Positions 8,411 through 17,183 are shown, numbered from the stretch's first letter. The stretch: DNA of 64,000 bases from JBFAPK01 sp040676675 (GCF_040676675.1 NZ_JBFAPK010000026.1:58100-122099); one strand, 5' to 3'. The notes: generated by a model from the letters alone, not told the origin. Translations and numbers: made by a program.

Positions 8411-9865
8411 ATGTCGCTCGATGGTTCCGGCGAGATCAGCATCGGTACGCGGATCGGCCGGCTCGCCGCCGCGCACCCGGACCGGCCCGCGGTGACCGCC
8501 GTCGCGCCCGACGGCAGCCGCGACAGCATGACCTGGAGCCGGCTGGAGAGCGAGAGCAACGCGGCGGCGCGTCGGCTGGCCGAGGCGGGGGTGACGGAGC
8601 GGACCACGGTGGCCGTGGCGCTGCCCGCGGGGATCGACCACGTGGTGGCGACCATCGGCGCGTGGAAGCTGGGCGCGCTGGTGGTGCCGCTGGACCCGTA
8701 CGCGACCGCCTCCGAGCGGGCCGCGATCGCCACCGCGCTCGGCGAGCACCTGAGCGTCGGCGGCCCCGGCAGCACCGTACCGGCGGGCAGTTGGCGTACC
8801 GGCGGGCACCCGACCGGGCCGCTCGCGCCGCGTGGCGTACCAAGGTCGGCCTCGCTGACCGGCGGCACCACCGGGCTGCCGCGGGTGGTGCTGCGCCGCA
8901 AGCCGTGGTCGTACCCGCCGGACGGGCTGCTGTCGGCGAGCGAACGCGCCCGCGGGATGCGCTTCGAACAGGTGCAACTGGTCGTGCTGCCGATGTACCA
9001 CGCCGGATTCAGCGCGCTCTACCAGGGGCTCGCCCTCGACCACCAGATCGTGCTGATGGAACGTTTCGTCCCGCGCCTCTTTCCCCGCCTGGTGCAGGAG
9101 TTCGGGGTGAACTACGTACGCATCGTGCCGGCGCTCATGCGGATGATCCTCGACGTCCCGGACCTCGGCGACTTCGACCTGTCCAGCATCGAGGGCGTGC
9201 ACCACGGCGCCGGGCCGTGCCCGGAGGAGGTCAAGCGCCGCTGGCTCGCGCTGATCGGCCCGGAGCGGGTCTACGAGGACTACGCAAGCCAGGAGCGGGT
9301 GGGCTCGGTGCTGATCCGGGGCGACGAGTGGCTCGCGCACCCCGGCAGCGTCGGCCGCCCGACGGACTGCGAGATCCGCATCCTCGACGAGGACGGAAAG
9401 GAACTCCCGGTCGGCGAGACCGGCGAGATCTACCTGCGGTCGGCCGCCTCCCGCCAGCCCGAGTACGTCGGTACCGGCCCGGCGCTGCCGGAGCGCGACG
9501 GCTTCCTCAGCATCGGCGACCTCGGCTACCTCGACGCGGAGGGTTACCTCTACCTGGTCGACCGCAAGAGCAACGTCATCAACGTCGGCGGCGCGAACGT
9601 CTATCCGGCCGAGGTGGAGGACGTGCTGCTGCGCCTGGCCTCGGTGGCGGACGCGGCGGTGGTGCCCCGGCCGCACGAGTACCTCGGGCAGGTCGTGCAC
9701 GCGCTGGTCGTACCGGCGGACGCGGCCCGACCGCCCACCGGGGCGGCGCTGGCCGCGCACTGCCGCGCGCACCTCTCGCCGACCAAGGTGCCGATGTCGT
9801 ACGAGATCGTGGCCAGCGTCGCGCGCAAGAGTTCGGGCAAGATCAGGCGTCGGGACCTGGCGTAG
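8411..9865 (+). CDS. Class I adenylate-forming (acyl/aminoacyl-AMP) ligase
   Basis: 484 aa. ANL-superfamily motifs are in order: A3 phosphate loop SLTGGTTGLPRVVLRR (about 146-161), A5 YEDYASQE (about 287), A7 SIGDLGYLDAEGYLYLVDRK and the A8 hinge NVGGANVYPAEVE (about 371-405), and the A10 catalytic lysine in SSGKIRRRDL near the C terminus. The ligase activates a carboxylic acid as an adenylate; with a free carrier protein encoded convergently, loading that carrier is the obvious role. The length is slightly short of acyl-CoA synthetases and close to stand-alone ligases of natural-product pathways. GGGGGAGGTC precedes ATG 8411. Its 3' end overlaps the carrier gene by 23 bp. Confidence 0.85.
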   Translation: MSLDGSGEISIGTRIGRLAAAHPDRPAVTAVAPDGSRDSMTWSRLESESNAAARRLAEAGVTERTTVAVALPAGIDHVVATIGAWKLGALVVPLDPYATASERAAIATALGEHLSVGGPGSTVPAGSWRTGGHPTGPLAPRGVPRSASLTGGTTGLPRVVLRRKPWSYPPDGLLSASERARGMRFEQVQLVVLPMYHAGFSALYQGLALDHQIVLMERFVPRLFPRLVQEFGVNYVRIVPALMRMILDVPDLGDFDLSSIEGVHHGAGPCPEEVKRRWLALIGPERVYEDYASQERVGSVLIRGDEWLAHPGSVGRPTDCEIRILDEDGKELPVGETGEIYLRSAASRQPEYVGTGPALPERDGFLSIGDLGYLDAEGYLYLVDRKSNVINVGGANVYPAEVEDVLLRLASVADAAVVPRPHEYLGQVVHALVVPADAARPPTGAALAAHCRAHLSPTKVPMSYEIVASVARKSSGKIRRRDLA

Positions 9866-10166
9866 CGCCCGACCCGCCGGCGGGCCGCGCGCGCAGCCGC
9901 TCGGCGACCTGGGCGGCGAACCGGCGTACGTCCGGATCCTCGAACAGGCCGGCGGGATCCACGCTCACGCCGTAGTCCTGCTCGACCCGGGCGACGATCC
10001 AGAACGCGGCGAGCGAGTGCCCCCCGAGCGCGAAGAACGTGCCGTCCGGCGGGCAGGCCACCCCGAGCACCTCGGACCAGATCTCCCGGACGTGCGCCAG
10101 GACCTCGGGATCGACGACCGGCTCGGCGGCCGGATCCACGGTCGGATCGAGAGACGAGTCGGACAT
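9843..10166 (-). CDS. Stand-alone acyl/peptidyl carrier protein
   Basis: 107 aa starting MSDSSLDPTV. The carrier helix bundle includes LAHVREIWSEVLGV, then FFALGGHSLAAFWIVARVEQ with the phosphopantetheine-accepting Ser51 in LGGHS, then the helix III region PAGLFEDPDVRRFA. The LGGHS motif is of the peptidyl-carrier (NRPS) type more than the fatty-acid ACP type. The acidic N-terminal tail of about 20 residues is not part of the fold. The 3' end overlaps the convergent AMP ligase by 23 bp. It is a likely tether for the intermediate made by the neighbouring ligase. Confidence 0.88.
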   Translation of the reverse strand: MSDSSLDPTVDPAAEPVVDPEVLAHVREIWSEVLGVACPPDGTFFALGGHSLAAFWIVARVEQDYGVSVDPAGLFEDPDVRRFAAQVAERLRARPAGGSGATPGPDA

Positions 10167-10330
10167 CGCGCGGACCTCCCCAGCGACGGCGGCAGCGAGC
10201 GTATCAGGCCCGTCGATCCGTGCGCGGTCTTCGCCGTGCGCCGGGCGCCGGTGGGCCCGACCTCGCGCCGTCCCCGCCGCCGTCGGCCGGGTCAGGACGC
10301 GGGCTCGCCGACCGTGGGCCGGCCGGGTCA

Positions 10331-11581
10331 TTAGACCGGCTCGCCGACCGTGGACCCGGCGCGGCGGCGCGGCAGACAGAGCTGGGCGGAGAGCAGCCCG
10401 GCCGCGCCGACCAGGGCCCACAGCGCCCACGGGCCGATCGCGTACACGGCGCCGCCGACGAGTGGTCCGGCGCCCGTACCGATCGCGTACGCGGCGCCGT
10501 ACCACCCCTGGTAGCGCCCGACCAGCGGGGGCGGGGCCAGACTTCCCAGGTAGGCGCTGGCGACGGGGCTGGAGATCATCTCGCCGAGCGTCCAGATCAG
10601 CACGGTCGCCGCCAGCGGGATCATGCCGGTCGTGAACCCGGTCAGCGCGAGACCCACGGCGACGAGCAGGTTGCCGACGGCCAGCGCGTACTCCGGCCGG
10701 TACCGGGCGACCGCGCCGGTGACGGGCAGCTCCAGCACCAGCACCAGCAGACCGTTGAGCCCGAGGAGCAGACCGAAGTCGCCCGCGCGCAGACCCACGT
10801 CGCTGACGTGCAGGGGCAGGCCGACCGTGGACTGGACGTAGACGAACTCGGCGACCACGGTCATCAGCAGGAATCGCACCAGGGCACGGTCGGCGAGCGC
10901 CCGTCGGTACCCGACCGCCCGGTCCGCTCGGTCCGCCCGAGCGTCCGCGTCGTCCCGGTCGAGCCGCGACCGGGGCGGATCGCGCAGCAGCACCGCCACG
11001 ACCACGCCGAACAGCAGGCACGCGGCGGCGTTGCCCAGGAACAGCTCCACGTACGAGGTGCTGGCCAGGAGGCCGCCGATGACGCCGCCCAGGGCCGCGC
11101 CGATGTTCATCGCGAACCGGAACACCGCGAAGGCGGCGAGCCGTTGCCGGTTGGTCGCCACGGAGTCGAGCAGCACCGCGGCCGCGGCCGGCCGGTAGAC
11201 CTGCGAGGTCACGCCGACGAGGCCGACCACCGCGACGATGACCGGGAACGGTCCGACGGCCGGCACGATCGCCGTCAGCCCGGCGGTGGTCAGGGCCGAG
11301 AGCACGATGGTCCAGCGCCGGCCGAGCCGGTCGGCGAGGTGGCCGCCGACGGCGTTGCCGAGCACGTTGCCCAGACCGGAGACGCCCAGCACGAACCCGG
11401 CGGCGCCGGCGGAATATCCGCGCCCGGTCAGGTAGAGCATGATGAACACGGGCAGGAAGTTGCCGACCCGGTTGACCAGGATGCCGAGGCTGACGATCCA
11501 GACCCGGCCGGGCAGGCCACGCAGCGCGTCGCGGAAGCGCGGCTCGTCGGCGCCCGACCGGTCCGGCGGCGCGCCGCTCAC
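10331..11581 (-). CDS. MFS transporter, probable exporter of the cluster product
   Basis: 416 aa with about 12 hydrophobic segments. The family motif A appears as GGHLADRLGRRWT between helices 2 and 3. The start is GTG 11581, overlapping the ATP-grasp stop as GTGA, so the two are translationally coupled. ATP-grasp ligase plus MFS pairs are common where a small peptide or amide product is exported, so it probably exports the product of this cluster or gives self-resistance (inference). The C terminus ends 164 bp before the carrier-protein start. Confidence 0.88.
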   Translation of the reverse strand: MSGAPPDRSGADEPRFRDALRGLPGRVWIVSLGILVNRVGNFLPVFIMLYLTGRGYSAGAAGFVLGVSGLGNVLGNAVGGHLADRLGRRWTIVLSALTTAGLTAIVPAVGPFPVIVAVVGLVGVTSQVYRPAAAAVLLDSVATNRQRLAAFAVFRFAMNIGAALGGVIGGLLASTSYVELFLGNAAACLLFGVVVAVLLRDPPRSRLDRDDADARADRADRAVGYRRALADRALVRFLLMTVVAEFVYVQSTVGLPLHVSDVGLRAGDFGLLLGLNGLLVLVLELPVTGAVARYRPEYALAVGNLLVAVGLALTGFTTGMIPLAATVLIWTLGEMISSPVASAYLGSLAPPPLVGRYQGWYGAAYAIGTGAGPLVGGAVYAIGPWALWALVGAAGLLSAQLCLPRRRAGSTVGEPV

Positions 11582-12867
11582 CCGACGCGCTCGGTCCGCA
11601 CGTGGATCGCCGCGGCCAGCCGCCTGGCGTGGGCGATCGCCTCGTCCGCGGTGGCGCCGCGGGCGATGACGTGACCGACCTTGTCCTCGTTCCAGGTCAG
11701 CGGTGCCACCTCGTCGCCCGGCTCCACCCGTACCCGCAGGTCGACGTAGGCCGGGTCGGCGCGTACGGCGTCGACACCGGTCACCGCCACGACCCGTCCG
11801 GGCTCCGGCGTGAGGAACCGGACGGCCACGCCGCCCCGGGGCTCCGGGGACGCGGTCAGCGGCTGCACCACGCCGAACCGCGCGCCGAGCGCGTAGCGCT
11901 CCATGTCGACGCCGTACGCGATCTCGGTCAGGTCGTTGATCCGGTCCCCGCCGACGCGGTTGTGCGACTCGACGATGCGCGGGCCGCGCGAGGTCAGCTT
12001 GACCTCGGTGTGCCCCGGGCCGTCGCGCAGCCCCACCGCGTCGAGGAGGTCCGTCACCAACCGCGTGACCTCGCGCAGCGTCTCGGCCGAGCAGCCGCTG
12101 GGCTGCGAGTGTCCGATCTCGACGAAGTTGGGGCCGGCGCACTCCTTGTCGGTCACCGCGACGACCACGTGCCGGCCGTCGAAGGACAGGGTCTCCACGC
12201 TGATCTCCGGGCCGTCGAGGAACTCCTCCATGAGGAACTCGTCGAAGGAGTCGGCGCGGGACAGGTCCCTGGCGGCCAGCTTCCCGTCGAGGGACCGGAA
12301 CCGCTCGGCGACGACCTCCACGTCGGCGTGGTCGCGGACGCGGAACACTCCCAGGCTGCCCGATTCGCGGACCGGCTTCACGATGATCGGCAGCCCGTGC
12401 GCCCGGACGAACTCCCGGACGTCCCGCGCGGTACGGCCGACCGCGGCGGCCACCGGGCTGATGCCGCGGTCGGCCAGCCGCTGGCGCATCCGCCACTTGT
12501 CCAGCAGCAGTTCCACGGTGGCGACGGACTCGCCGCCGAGGCCGAGGGCCCCGTTGATCCGCGCCGCCGGCAGCAGTCCGAGTTCGAACAGCGACACGGC
12601 CGCCTGGAACGGGTACGCCTCGTGCAACGCCCGGACCAACGGCAGGAGCCGGTCGACGTCGCCGTAGTCGAGCAGCAGCGCCTGGTCGACGTAGGGCCAG
12701 TGGCCCCGGTCGTACTCGTCCGGGAACTGGGCGTGCACCACGTCCAGGCCGAGTTCCCGGGCCTTGCGCAGCTGCTCGATCCGGCCGCCGACGACCAGGG
12801 CACGGGGCCGTCCGGTGACGCCCGCCGAGGACGGTCGACCGGCGGGTACGGCGGCGTCCGGCAACAT
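11578..12867 (-). CDS. ATP-grasp domain ligase (amide/peptide-forming)
   Basis: 429 aa from ATG 12867, chosen over GTG 12882 because GAGGGGA lies at the right distance. ATP-grasp features: an N-terminal pre-ATP-grasp Rossmann region (ALVVGG), LLDKWRMRQRLADRGI, the nucleotide-binding lysine in LPIIVKPVRESGSLGV, LMEEFLDGPEISVETLS, and the metal-binding E/N pair in GPRIVESHNRVGGDR. It resembles carboxylate-amine ligases that make dipeptides or modified amino acids. It is coupled by a 4-bp overlap to the MFS exporter. Together with the AMP ligase, carrier protein and isonitrile-synthase-like gene it suggests assembly of an amidated or dipeptide-like product; substrates cannot be read from sequence. 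Confidence 0.85.
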   Translation of the reverse strand: MLPDAAVPAGRPSSAGVTGRPRALVVGGRIEQLRKARELGLDVVHAQFPDEYDRGHWPYVDQALLLDYGDVDRLLPLVRALHEAYPFQAAVSLFELGLLPAARINGALGLGGESVATVELLLDKWRMRQRLADRGISPVAAAVGRTARDVREFVRAHGLPIIVKPVRESGSLGVFRVRDHADVEVVAERFRSLDGKLAARDLSRADSFDEFLMEEFLDGPEISVETLSFDGRHVVVAVTDKECAGPNFVEIGHSQPSGCSAETLREVTRLVTDLLDAVGLRDGPGHTEVKLTSRGPRIVESHNRVGGDRINDLTEIAYGVDMERYALGARFGVVQPLTASPEPRGGVAVRFLTPEPGRVVAVTGVDAVRADPAYVDLRVRVEPGDEVAPLTWNEDKVGHVIARGATADEAIAHARRLAAAIHVRTERVG

Positions 12868-12903
12868 GGCTTCCCCTCGCACGCTTCCTCCCGACGACCG
12901 ACT

Positions 12904-12937
12904 GCAACACCGGCAAAAACGCTATGCTGGTTGCAGC
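12904..12937. promoter_or_regulatory. Inverted repeat in ATP-grasp/CGNR divergent promoter
   Basis: TGCAAC and GTTGCA form inverted arms around a central A-rich stretch that includes TATGCT, a good -10 match for the CGNR gene. A role as operator is inferred only from symmetry and position between divergent genes. Confidence 0.35.
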
Positions 12938-13037
12938 CGGAAGTCAACCGGCTTTCGGGTTATGGTGGTGTCGGGCTCGCGGGGGCCCCGGGACGGCGAG
13001 CTTCCGGCAGCTCGCGCCGCAGCACGAGGGGACGATC

Positions 13038-13604
13038 GTGACGACCGGTCCGGACAAGGGCGCCGCAACCGCGTACGCCGACCTGCTATGCGCGTTCGCC
13101 AACACCCTCGACGTGGACGTCGACGCCACCGTGCCCGACGCCCTCACCGACCCGGCCGCGCTCACCGACTGGCTCCGCGCCCACGGCCTGCTGGGCCCCG
13201 GCGACCGGGCGGACGGAGCCGACCTCGACGTCGCGCTCGCCCTCCGGTCCGGGCTGCGCACCGCCATGGCGCGTCACCACGACGACGACCCGGCGTCACC
13301 GGTGGCCGACCTCGACGCGGCGGCCACCCGGCTGCCGCTCCGGATCGTCTTCGACGGCACCCGTCCCCGGCTCGCCCCGGCGGTCGACGGCGCCCGGGGC
13401 GGCCTGGCCCGGCTCCTCGTGGCGGTGGCCGACGCGCAGGCCGACGGCGTGTGGGTACGCCTGAAGCTCTGCGTCGCCGACGACTGCCAGTGGGCGTTCC
13501 ACGACACCTCGAAGAACCGCTCGCGGCACTGGTGCTCGATGGGCGTCTGCGGTAACCGGCAGAAGACCCGCACCTACCGCGCCCGCCAGCGGGCGCAGGA
13601 GTGA
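13038..13604 (+). CDS. CGNR zinc-finger / ABATE-domain regulator
   Basis: 188 aa from GTG 13038 (ribosome site CGAGGGGA). The N-terminal ABATE-like domain has AYADLLCAFANTLDVD. The C terminus carries the CGNR zinc finger: CVADDCQWAFHD, then WCSMGVCGNRQKTRTYR, a family of putative DNA-binding stress or pathway regulators common in actinomycetes. It is divergent from the ATP-grasp/MFS operon across a 170-bp spacer containing TGCAAC...GTTGCA arms and a TATGCT -10-like box (12923-12928), so it is a plausible local regulator of the biosynthetic cluster. Confidence 0.85.
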   Translation: MTTGPDKGAATAYADLLCAFANTLDVDVDATVPDALTDPAALTDWLRAHGLLGPGDRADGADLDVALALRSGLRTAMARHHDDDPASPVADLDAAATRLPLRIVFDGTRPRLAPAVDGARGGLARLLVAVADAQADGVWVRLKLCVADDCQWAFHDTSKNRSRHWCSMGVCGNRQKTRTYRARQRAQE

Positions 13605-13678
13605 ACCCGTCGGGTCGACGGTGGCCGCGTGGGCGGGGCCGTCGAGCTGCCGCGGCGGCGCGCCGCCCGGGCCGACCG

Positions 13679-14161
13679 TCAGTCGTCGTGGTCGGTACGC
13701 AGGTTCGGCTCGCCCGTGCGGCACTCCACCTCGAACTCGACCCGGTCGTGACCGTCGCGGGTGGAGCGGAACTCGCCCTCGGCGCGCTCCCGTGGCCCCG
13801 CGTCCCGCTCCCTCACCGTGAAGCCCTGCGCCGGGGACATGCTGACGATCTCCGAGCCGGTACCGACGCACCGGGCGACGACCGTGCCGCCGCGGGTCGG
13901 GAACGACCGCGTCGTACCGGAGGGATCGCCCGGCGAGGGGGCGGGTCCGGTACCGGCGCTCGCCGCGGCGGTGGGGGAGCCGGTGACGTCCAGGGAGGGC
14001 AGGGCGGCCAGTTCCCGGGACACCTCGGCCTCGCTCCTCGGCCGGGAGGCGGACGAGGAGATCCCGGAGCCGATCAGGTCGATGGCGGCGAGCCCCACGA
14101 GCACGGCCACGGCGGCGGCCCCGAGCCAACCGGCGATCGCGAAGAGCGTACGACGTCCCAC
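13679..14161 (-). CDS. Single-pass membrane protein of unknown function
   Basis: About 160 aa, with GTG 14161 (VGRRTLF) as the first usable start in frame; no clear Shine-Dalgarno is visible, so the start is uncertain. One transmembrane helix (AIAGWLGAAAVAVLVGLAAIDLIG) is followed by a Ser/Ala/Pro-rich linker and an extracytoplasmic C-terminal domain with two cysteines (VARCVGTG and VECRTG). It is divergent from the response-regulator gene at 14274 and might be an output or accessory of that system (inference from position). No family was recognised. Confidence 0.6.
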   Translation of the reverse strand: MGRRTLFAIAGWLGAAAVAVLVGLAAIDLIGSGISSSASRPRSEAEVSRELAALPSLDVTGSPTAAASAGTGPAPSPGDPSGTTRSFPTRGGTVVARCVGTGSEIVSMSPAQGFTVRERDAGPRERAEGEFRSTRDGHDRVEFEVECRTGEPNLRTDHDD

Positions 14162-14273
14162 CGGGTCGACTATGCCCGCCGCGGCGTTAAGACGGGTACC
14201 GGGAAACGGTAAGGGAAGGTAAAGCGAGCACCGGCGGAGCCTGCGTCGAGCGTTCCTCGCGTTACCGTGCAGC

Positions 14274-14957
14274 GTGGCCCATCTGCTGCTGATCGAGGAC
14301 GACGTGGCGATCCGTACCACGCTGGTGCGGTCGTTGCGGGAACGCGGGCACGCGGTGGCCGCCTCGCACACCGCGATGGACGGCCTGCAGACGGCCCTGA
14401 CCGAGCGCCCCGACCTGGTCGTGCTCGACCTGGGCCTGCCGGACCTGGACGGCGCCGAGCTGCTGCGCATGCTGCGCGCCGTCAGCGCCGTACCGGTCAT
14501 CGTGGCGACCGCCCGCGACGACGAGGACGAGATCGTACGGGTGCTGGACGCGGGGGCGGACGACTACGTGGTCAAGCCGTTCACCGCCGCGCAGCTCGAC
14601 GCGCGGGTCCGGGCGGTACTGCGCCGCGGCGGGCCGGGCCGCGCCGAGGCGCCGGTCGTGGTCGTCGGCGGGCTGCGCCTGGACGCGGGCGCCCGCACCG
14701 CCTCGCTCGACGGCGCGCCCCTGGAGCTGACGCCACGCGAGTTCGACCTGCTGCACCACCTGGCGAACCGGGCCGGACAGGTGGTGACCAAGCGCGAGCT
14801 GCTCACCGAGGTGTGGCAGGTGCCGTACGGCGGCGCCGACAAGACCGTGGACGTGCACCTGTCCTGGCTGCGCCGCAAGCTCGGCGAGACCGCGCAACGT
14901 CCGCGCTACCTGCACACCGTGCGCGGGGTCGGGATCCGGCTGAGCGAGCCGGCGTGA
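14274..14957 (+). CDS. OmpR-family DNA-binding response regulator
   Basis: 227 aa. The receiver domain has the acidic pair in LLIEDD, phosphoacceptor Asp in LVVLDLGLPD, the Thr switch in VIVATARDD and the Lys in YVVKPF. The C-terminal winged helix carries LTPREFDLLHHLANRAGQVVTK and VDVHLSWLRRKL, typical of OmpR/PhoB regulators. The GTG start at 14274 lacks a strong Shine-Dalgarno. The stop overlaps the next start as GTGA, so it forms one translational unit with the sensor kinase. Targets probably include the PepSY gene downstream or the divergent membrane protein. Confidence 0.93.
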   Translation: MAHLLLIEDDVAIRTTLVRSLRERGHAVAASHTAMDGLQTALTERPDLVVLDLGLPDLDGAELLRMLRAVSAVPVIVATARDDEDEIVRVLDAGADDYVVKPFTAAQLDARVRAVLRRGGPGRAEAPVVVVGGLRLDAGARTASLDGAPLELTPREFDLLHHLANRAGQVVTKRELLTEVWQVPYGGADKTVDVHLSWLRRKLGETAQRPRYLHTVRGVGIRLSEPA

Positions 14958-16258
14958 GGGCCCGGCTCGGGCTGCTGGTCGCGGCGACCACCTGCCTGGT
15001 GCTGGTCGCCTTCCTCGTGCCGCTGGCGCAGCTGGTCCGCCAGGTCGCCGAGGACCGGGCGGTGAGCCGCGCCAACGACCTGATCCAGGCGGTCGTCCCG
15101 CTCGTCGGCACGTCCGACCCCGCCGAGCTGGAACTCTCGCTGACCGGGCTCGCGGCGCCGGTCACCGTCTTCCTGCCGGACGGCCGGGTGCTCGGCCCGC
15201 CCGCGTCGCCCACCCCGGCGGTACGGCTCGCCGCGCGGGGCGGGTCCGCGCTGACGGTGCAGACCCGGGCCGGGCGCGAGATCGTCGTACCGGTGGTCAG
15301 CGGGGACGGCACGGCGGTGGTGCGTACCGTCGTGCCGCGCGACGAACTCACCCGCGGCGTCACGCGGGCGTGGCTCGTGCTCGCCGGGCTCGGGGTGCTG
15401 CTGGTCGGGCTCGGGCTGCTGGTCTCCGACCGTCTCGCCCGCAGCCTGACCGCCCCGATCGAGGACCTCTTCGCGGTGTCGCACCGGCTCGCCCGCGCGG
15501 ACCTGGCCGCCCGGGCCACCCCGGCCGGCCCGCCCGAGCTGCGCGAGGTCGCCGGCGCGCTGAACCACCTGGCCGGGCGGATCCAGGACCTGCTCCGCGC
15601 GGAGCGCGAGCGGGTCGCCGACCTGTCGCACCGGCTGCGCACGCCGCTGACCGCGCTGCGGCTGGAGGCGGAGGCGCTGCGCGACCCGGACGAGGCCGCC
15701 CGCCTCACCGCCGCGGTGGACGGCGTCGAGGCGGCCGTCACCGCCGCCATCCAGCAGGCCCGCCGGCGCGGCGCGGAAGCGCCGCAGGCGCCGGGCCGCT
15801 GCGACGCCGCCGCCGTGGTACGCGACCGCCTCGCCTTCTGGTCCGTGCTCGCCGAGGACACCGATCGGCGGGTACGCACAGAGCTGCCGGCCACGCCGCT
15901 GCCGGTGGGCGTACCCGCCGACGAACTCGCCGCCGCCCTGGACGCCCTGCTGGGCAACGTCTTCGCGCACACGCCCGACGGCACGGACTTCGCCGTCGAG
16001 CTGCTGCCCCGCGCCGGCGGCGGCGCGCGGCTCGCCGTGACGGACGCCGGTCCCGGATTTCCCCGCGCGCAGGGCGGGGCCCCGCGGCGGGGCGCCTCGG
16101 GCAGCGGCTCGACCGGGCTCGGGCTGGACATCGCCCGCCGGGTGGTGGAGACCGGTGGCGGTTCGCTCCGCCTCGACCGGGCGCCCGGCGGCGGCGCCCG
16201 CGTGCTGCTGGTGCTGGCCGCGCCCGGCAGCGGAGCCGTGCCCTTTACCGGAGCTTAG
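14954..16258 (+). CDS. Sensor histidine kinase
   Basis: 434 aa from GTG 14954. Two transmembrane helices (about 5-30 and 140-165) bracket a periplasmic-side sensor region. A HAMP linker follows (SDRLARSLTAPIEDLF). The phosphorylated His is in VADLSHRLRTPLTALR, and the ATPase domain has the N box (LLGNVFAHTPDG), G1 (VTDAGPGFP) and G2 (GSTGLGLDIARRVV). It is the cognate partner of the OmpR regulator by 4-bp overlap. Confidence 0.93.
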   Translation: MRARLGLLVAATTCLVLVAFLVPLAQLVRQVAEDRAVSRANDLIQAVVPLVGTSDPAELELSLTGLAAPVTVFLPDGRVLGPPASPTPAVRLAARGGSALTVQTRAGREIVVPVVSGDGTAVVRTVVPRDELTRGVTRAWLVLAGLGVLLVGLGLLVSDRLARSLTAPIEDLFAVSHRLARADLAARATPAGPPELREVAGALNHLAGRIQDLLRAERERVADLSHRLRTPLTALRLEAEALRDPDEAARLTAAVDGVEAAVTAAIQQARRRGAEAPQAPGRCDAAAVVRDRLAFWSVLAEDTDRRVRTELPATPLPVGVPADELAAALDALLGNVFAHTPDGTDFAVELLPRAGGGARLAVTDAGPGFPRAQGGAPRRGASGSGSTGLGLDIARRVVETGGGSLRLDRAPGGGARVLLVLAAPGSGAVPFTGA

Positions 16259-16336
16259 CGAGCGCACAGCGCGCCCCTAGCGCGCGCCGGGGGACCGTGG
16301 GGACGCCCGAACACCCCAGAGTTCCCGGAGGTTCCC

Positions 16337-16912
16337 GTGATCAAGCTGCGTACCGTGGCCGCCCTGGCCACCTGCGTCGTCGCGGCCGGCGCCGTCACCG
16401 GTACGGCCCTCGCCGCCGGCGCGGACGACCCGACGCCGAACCCGTCCCGGTCGGCCGGCCCCTTTACCGCCGACCGCCGTACCGACGGCAACCCCTCGCC
16501 GGACGACAGTCCCTCCACCGCCGACAGCCCCTCGCCGGAGGTGAGCGCCGCCGGCCCGTCGGCGGCCCCGTCATCCTCGGTTTCGACCGTCGACGCGGCG
16601 GACGCGCGCGCGATCGCGTTGCGGACCACGAACGGCGGCCGGGTGGTGAGGATCGAGAGGGAGGCCGAGCACGGCCGACCCGTCTGGGACGTCCGGGTCC
16701 TGGTCGGCGGAGTGGAGCACGACCTCGACATCGACCGGGAGTCCGGCGCCGTGCTGCGGCACGAGGTGGAGCGCACCTCGGGCCGCGACGGCCGGGCCTC
16801 CGACGACGACCGTGACGACGACCGCGGCGGTCACGGCGCCGACGACCGTGACGACGACCGCGGCGGTCACGGCGGCGACGACCGTGACGACGACCGGGGC
16901 GGACGCCGCTAG
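16337..16912 (+). CDS. Exported PepSY-domain protein with acidic repeat tail
   Basis: 191 aa. A signal peptide (VAALATCVVAAGAVTGTALAAGA) is followed by a Ser/Pro-rich linker and a PepSY domain (AADARAIALR...GRPVWDVRVLVGGVEHDLDIDRESGAVL). The C terminus is a repeated 12-residue DDRDDDRGGHGA unit that could bind cations. PepSY proteins are frequent neighbours and targets of OmpR-type systems, where they modulate extracytoplasmic proteases or metal homeostasis. GAGG sits just before the GTG/ATG region, and ATG 16337 is used. Confidence 0.85.
   Translation: MIKLRTVAALATCVVAAGAVTGTALAAGADDPTPNPSRSAGPFTADRRTDGNPSPDDSPSTADSPSPEVSAAGPSAAPSSSVSTVDAADARAIALRTTNGGRVVRIEREAEHGRPVWDVRVLVGGVEHDLDIDRESGAVLRHEVERTSGRDGRASDDDRDDDRGGHGADDRDDDRGGHGGDDRDDDRGGRR
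16805..16905 (+). repeat. 36-bp in-frame tandem repeat in PepSY gene
   Basis: Two complete near-identical 36-bp units (16805-16840, 16841-16876) and a partial third encode DDRDDDRGGHG. Nucleotide identity is as high as amino-acid identity, pointing to recent slippage expansion. Confidence 0.8.
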
Positions 16913-17110
16913 AGACCCGTTGGGGCGCAGGTAGGGCGCCGCTGCGGCGGCCGGGCGGGCGCGGCGGGGGCCTCGGGGTGGCGCACCCCGCGCCCCGCCG
17001 CGCTCCGCGTCGTGGCCGGGGTTCCCGGCGACATCGGCGGGAACCGCTTTGGCAAGTCGTCCGGGGTTCGGCTAGAGTCCACATCCGTCGCCGCGAGACA
17101 CCGGCGGCAC

Positions 17111-17183
17111 GCGGACGTAGCGCAGTTGGTAGCGCATCACCTTGCCAAGGTGAGGGTCGCGGGTTCGAGTCCCGTCGTCCGCT
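17111..17183 (+). tRNA. tRNA-Gly(GCC)
   Basis: Cloverleaf is complete: acceptor GCGGACG/CGTCCGC, anticodon arm TCACC-TTGCCAA-GGTGA (anticodon GCC), T arm GGTTCGAGTCC. Discriminator U73; CCA is not encoded. This tRNA is on the opposite strand from the array 3 kb away. Confidence 0.97.

Noticed and set aside
4672..9975. 1767-codon plus-strand open frame
   Set aside because: It is antisense to the isonitrile-synthase-like and methyltransferase genes, is Arg/Gly/Pro-rich with no domain, and results from high GC giving few stops.
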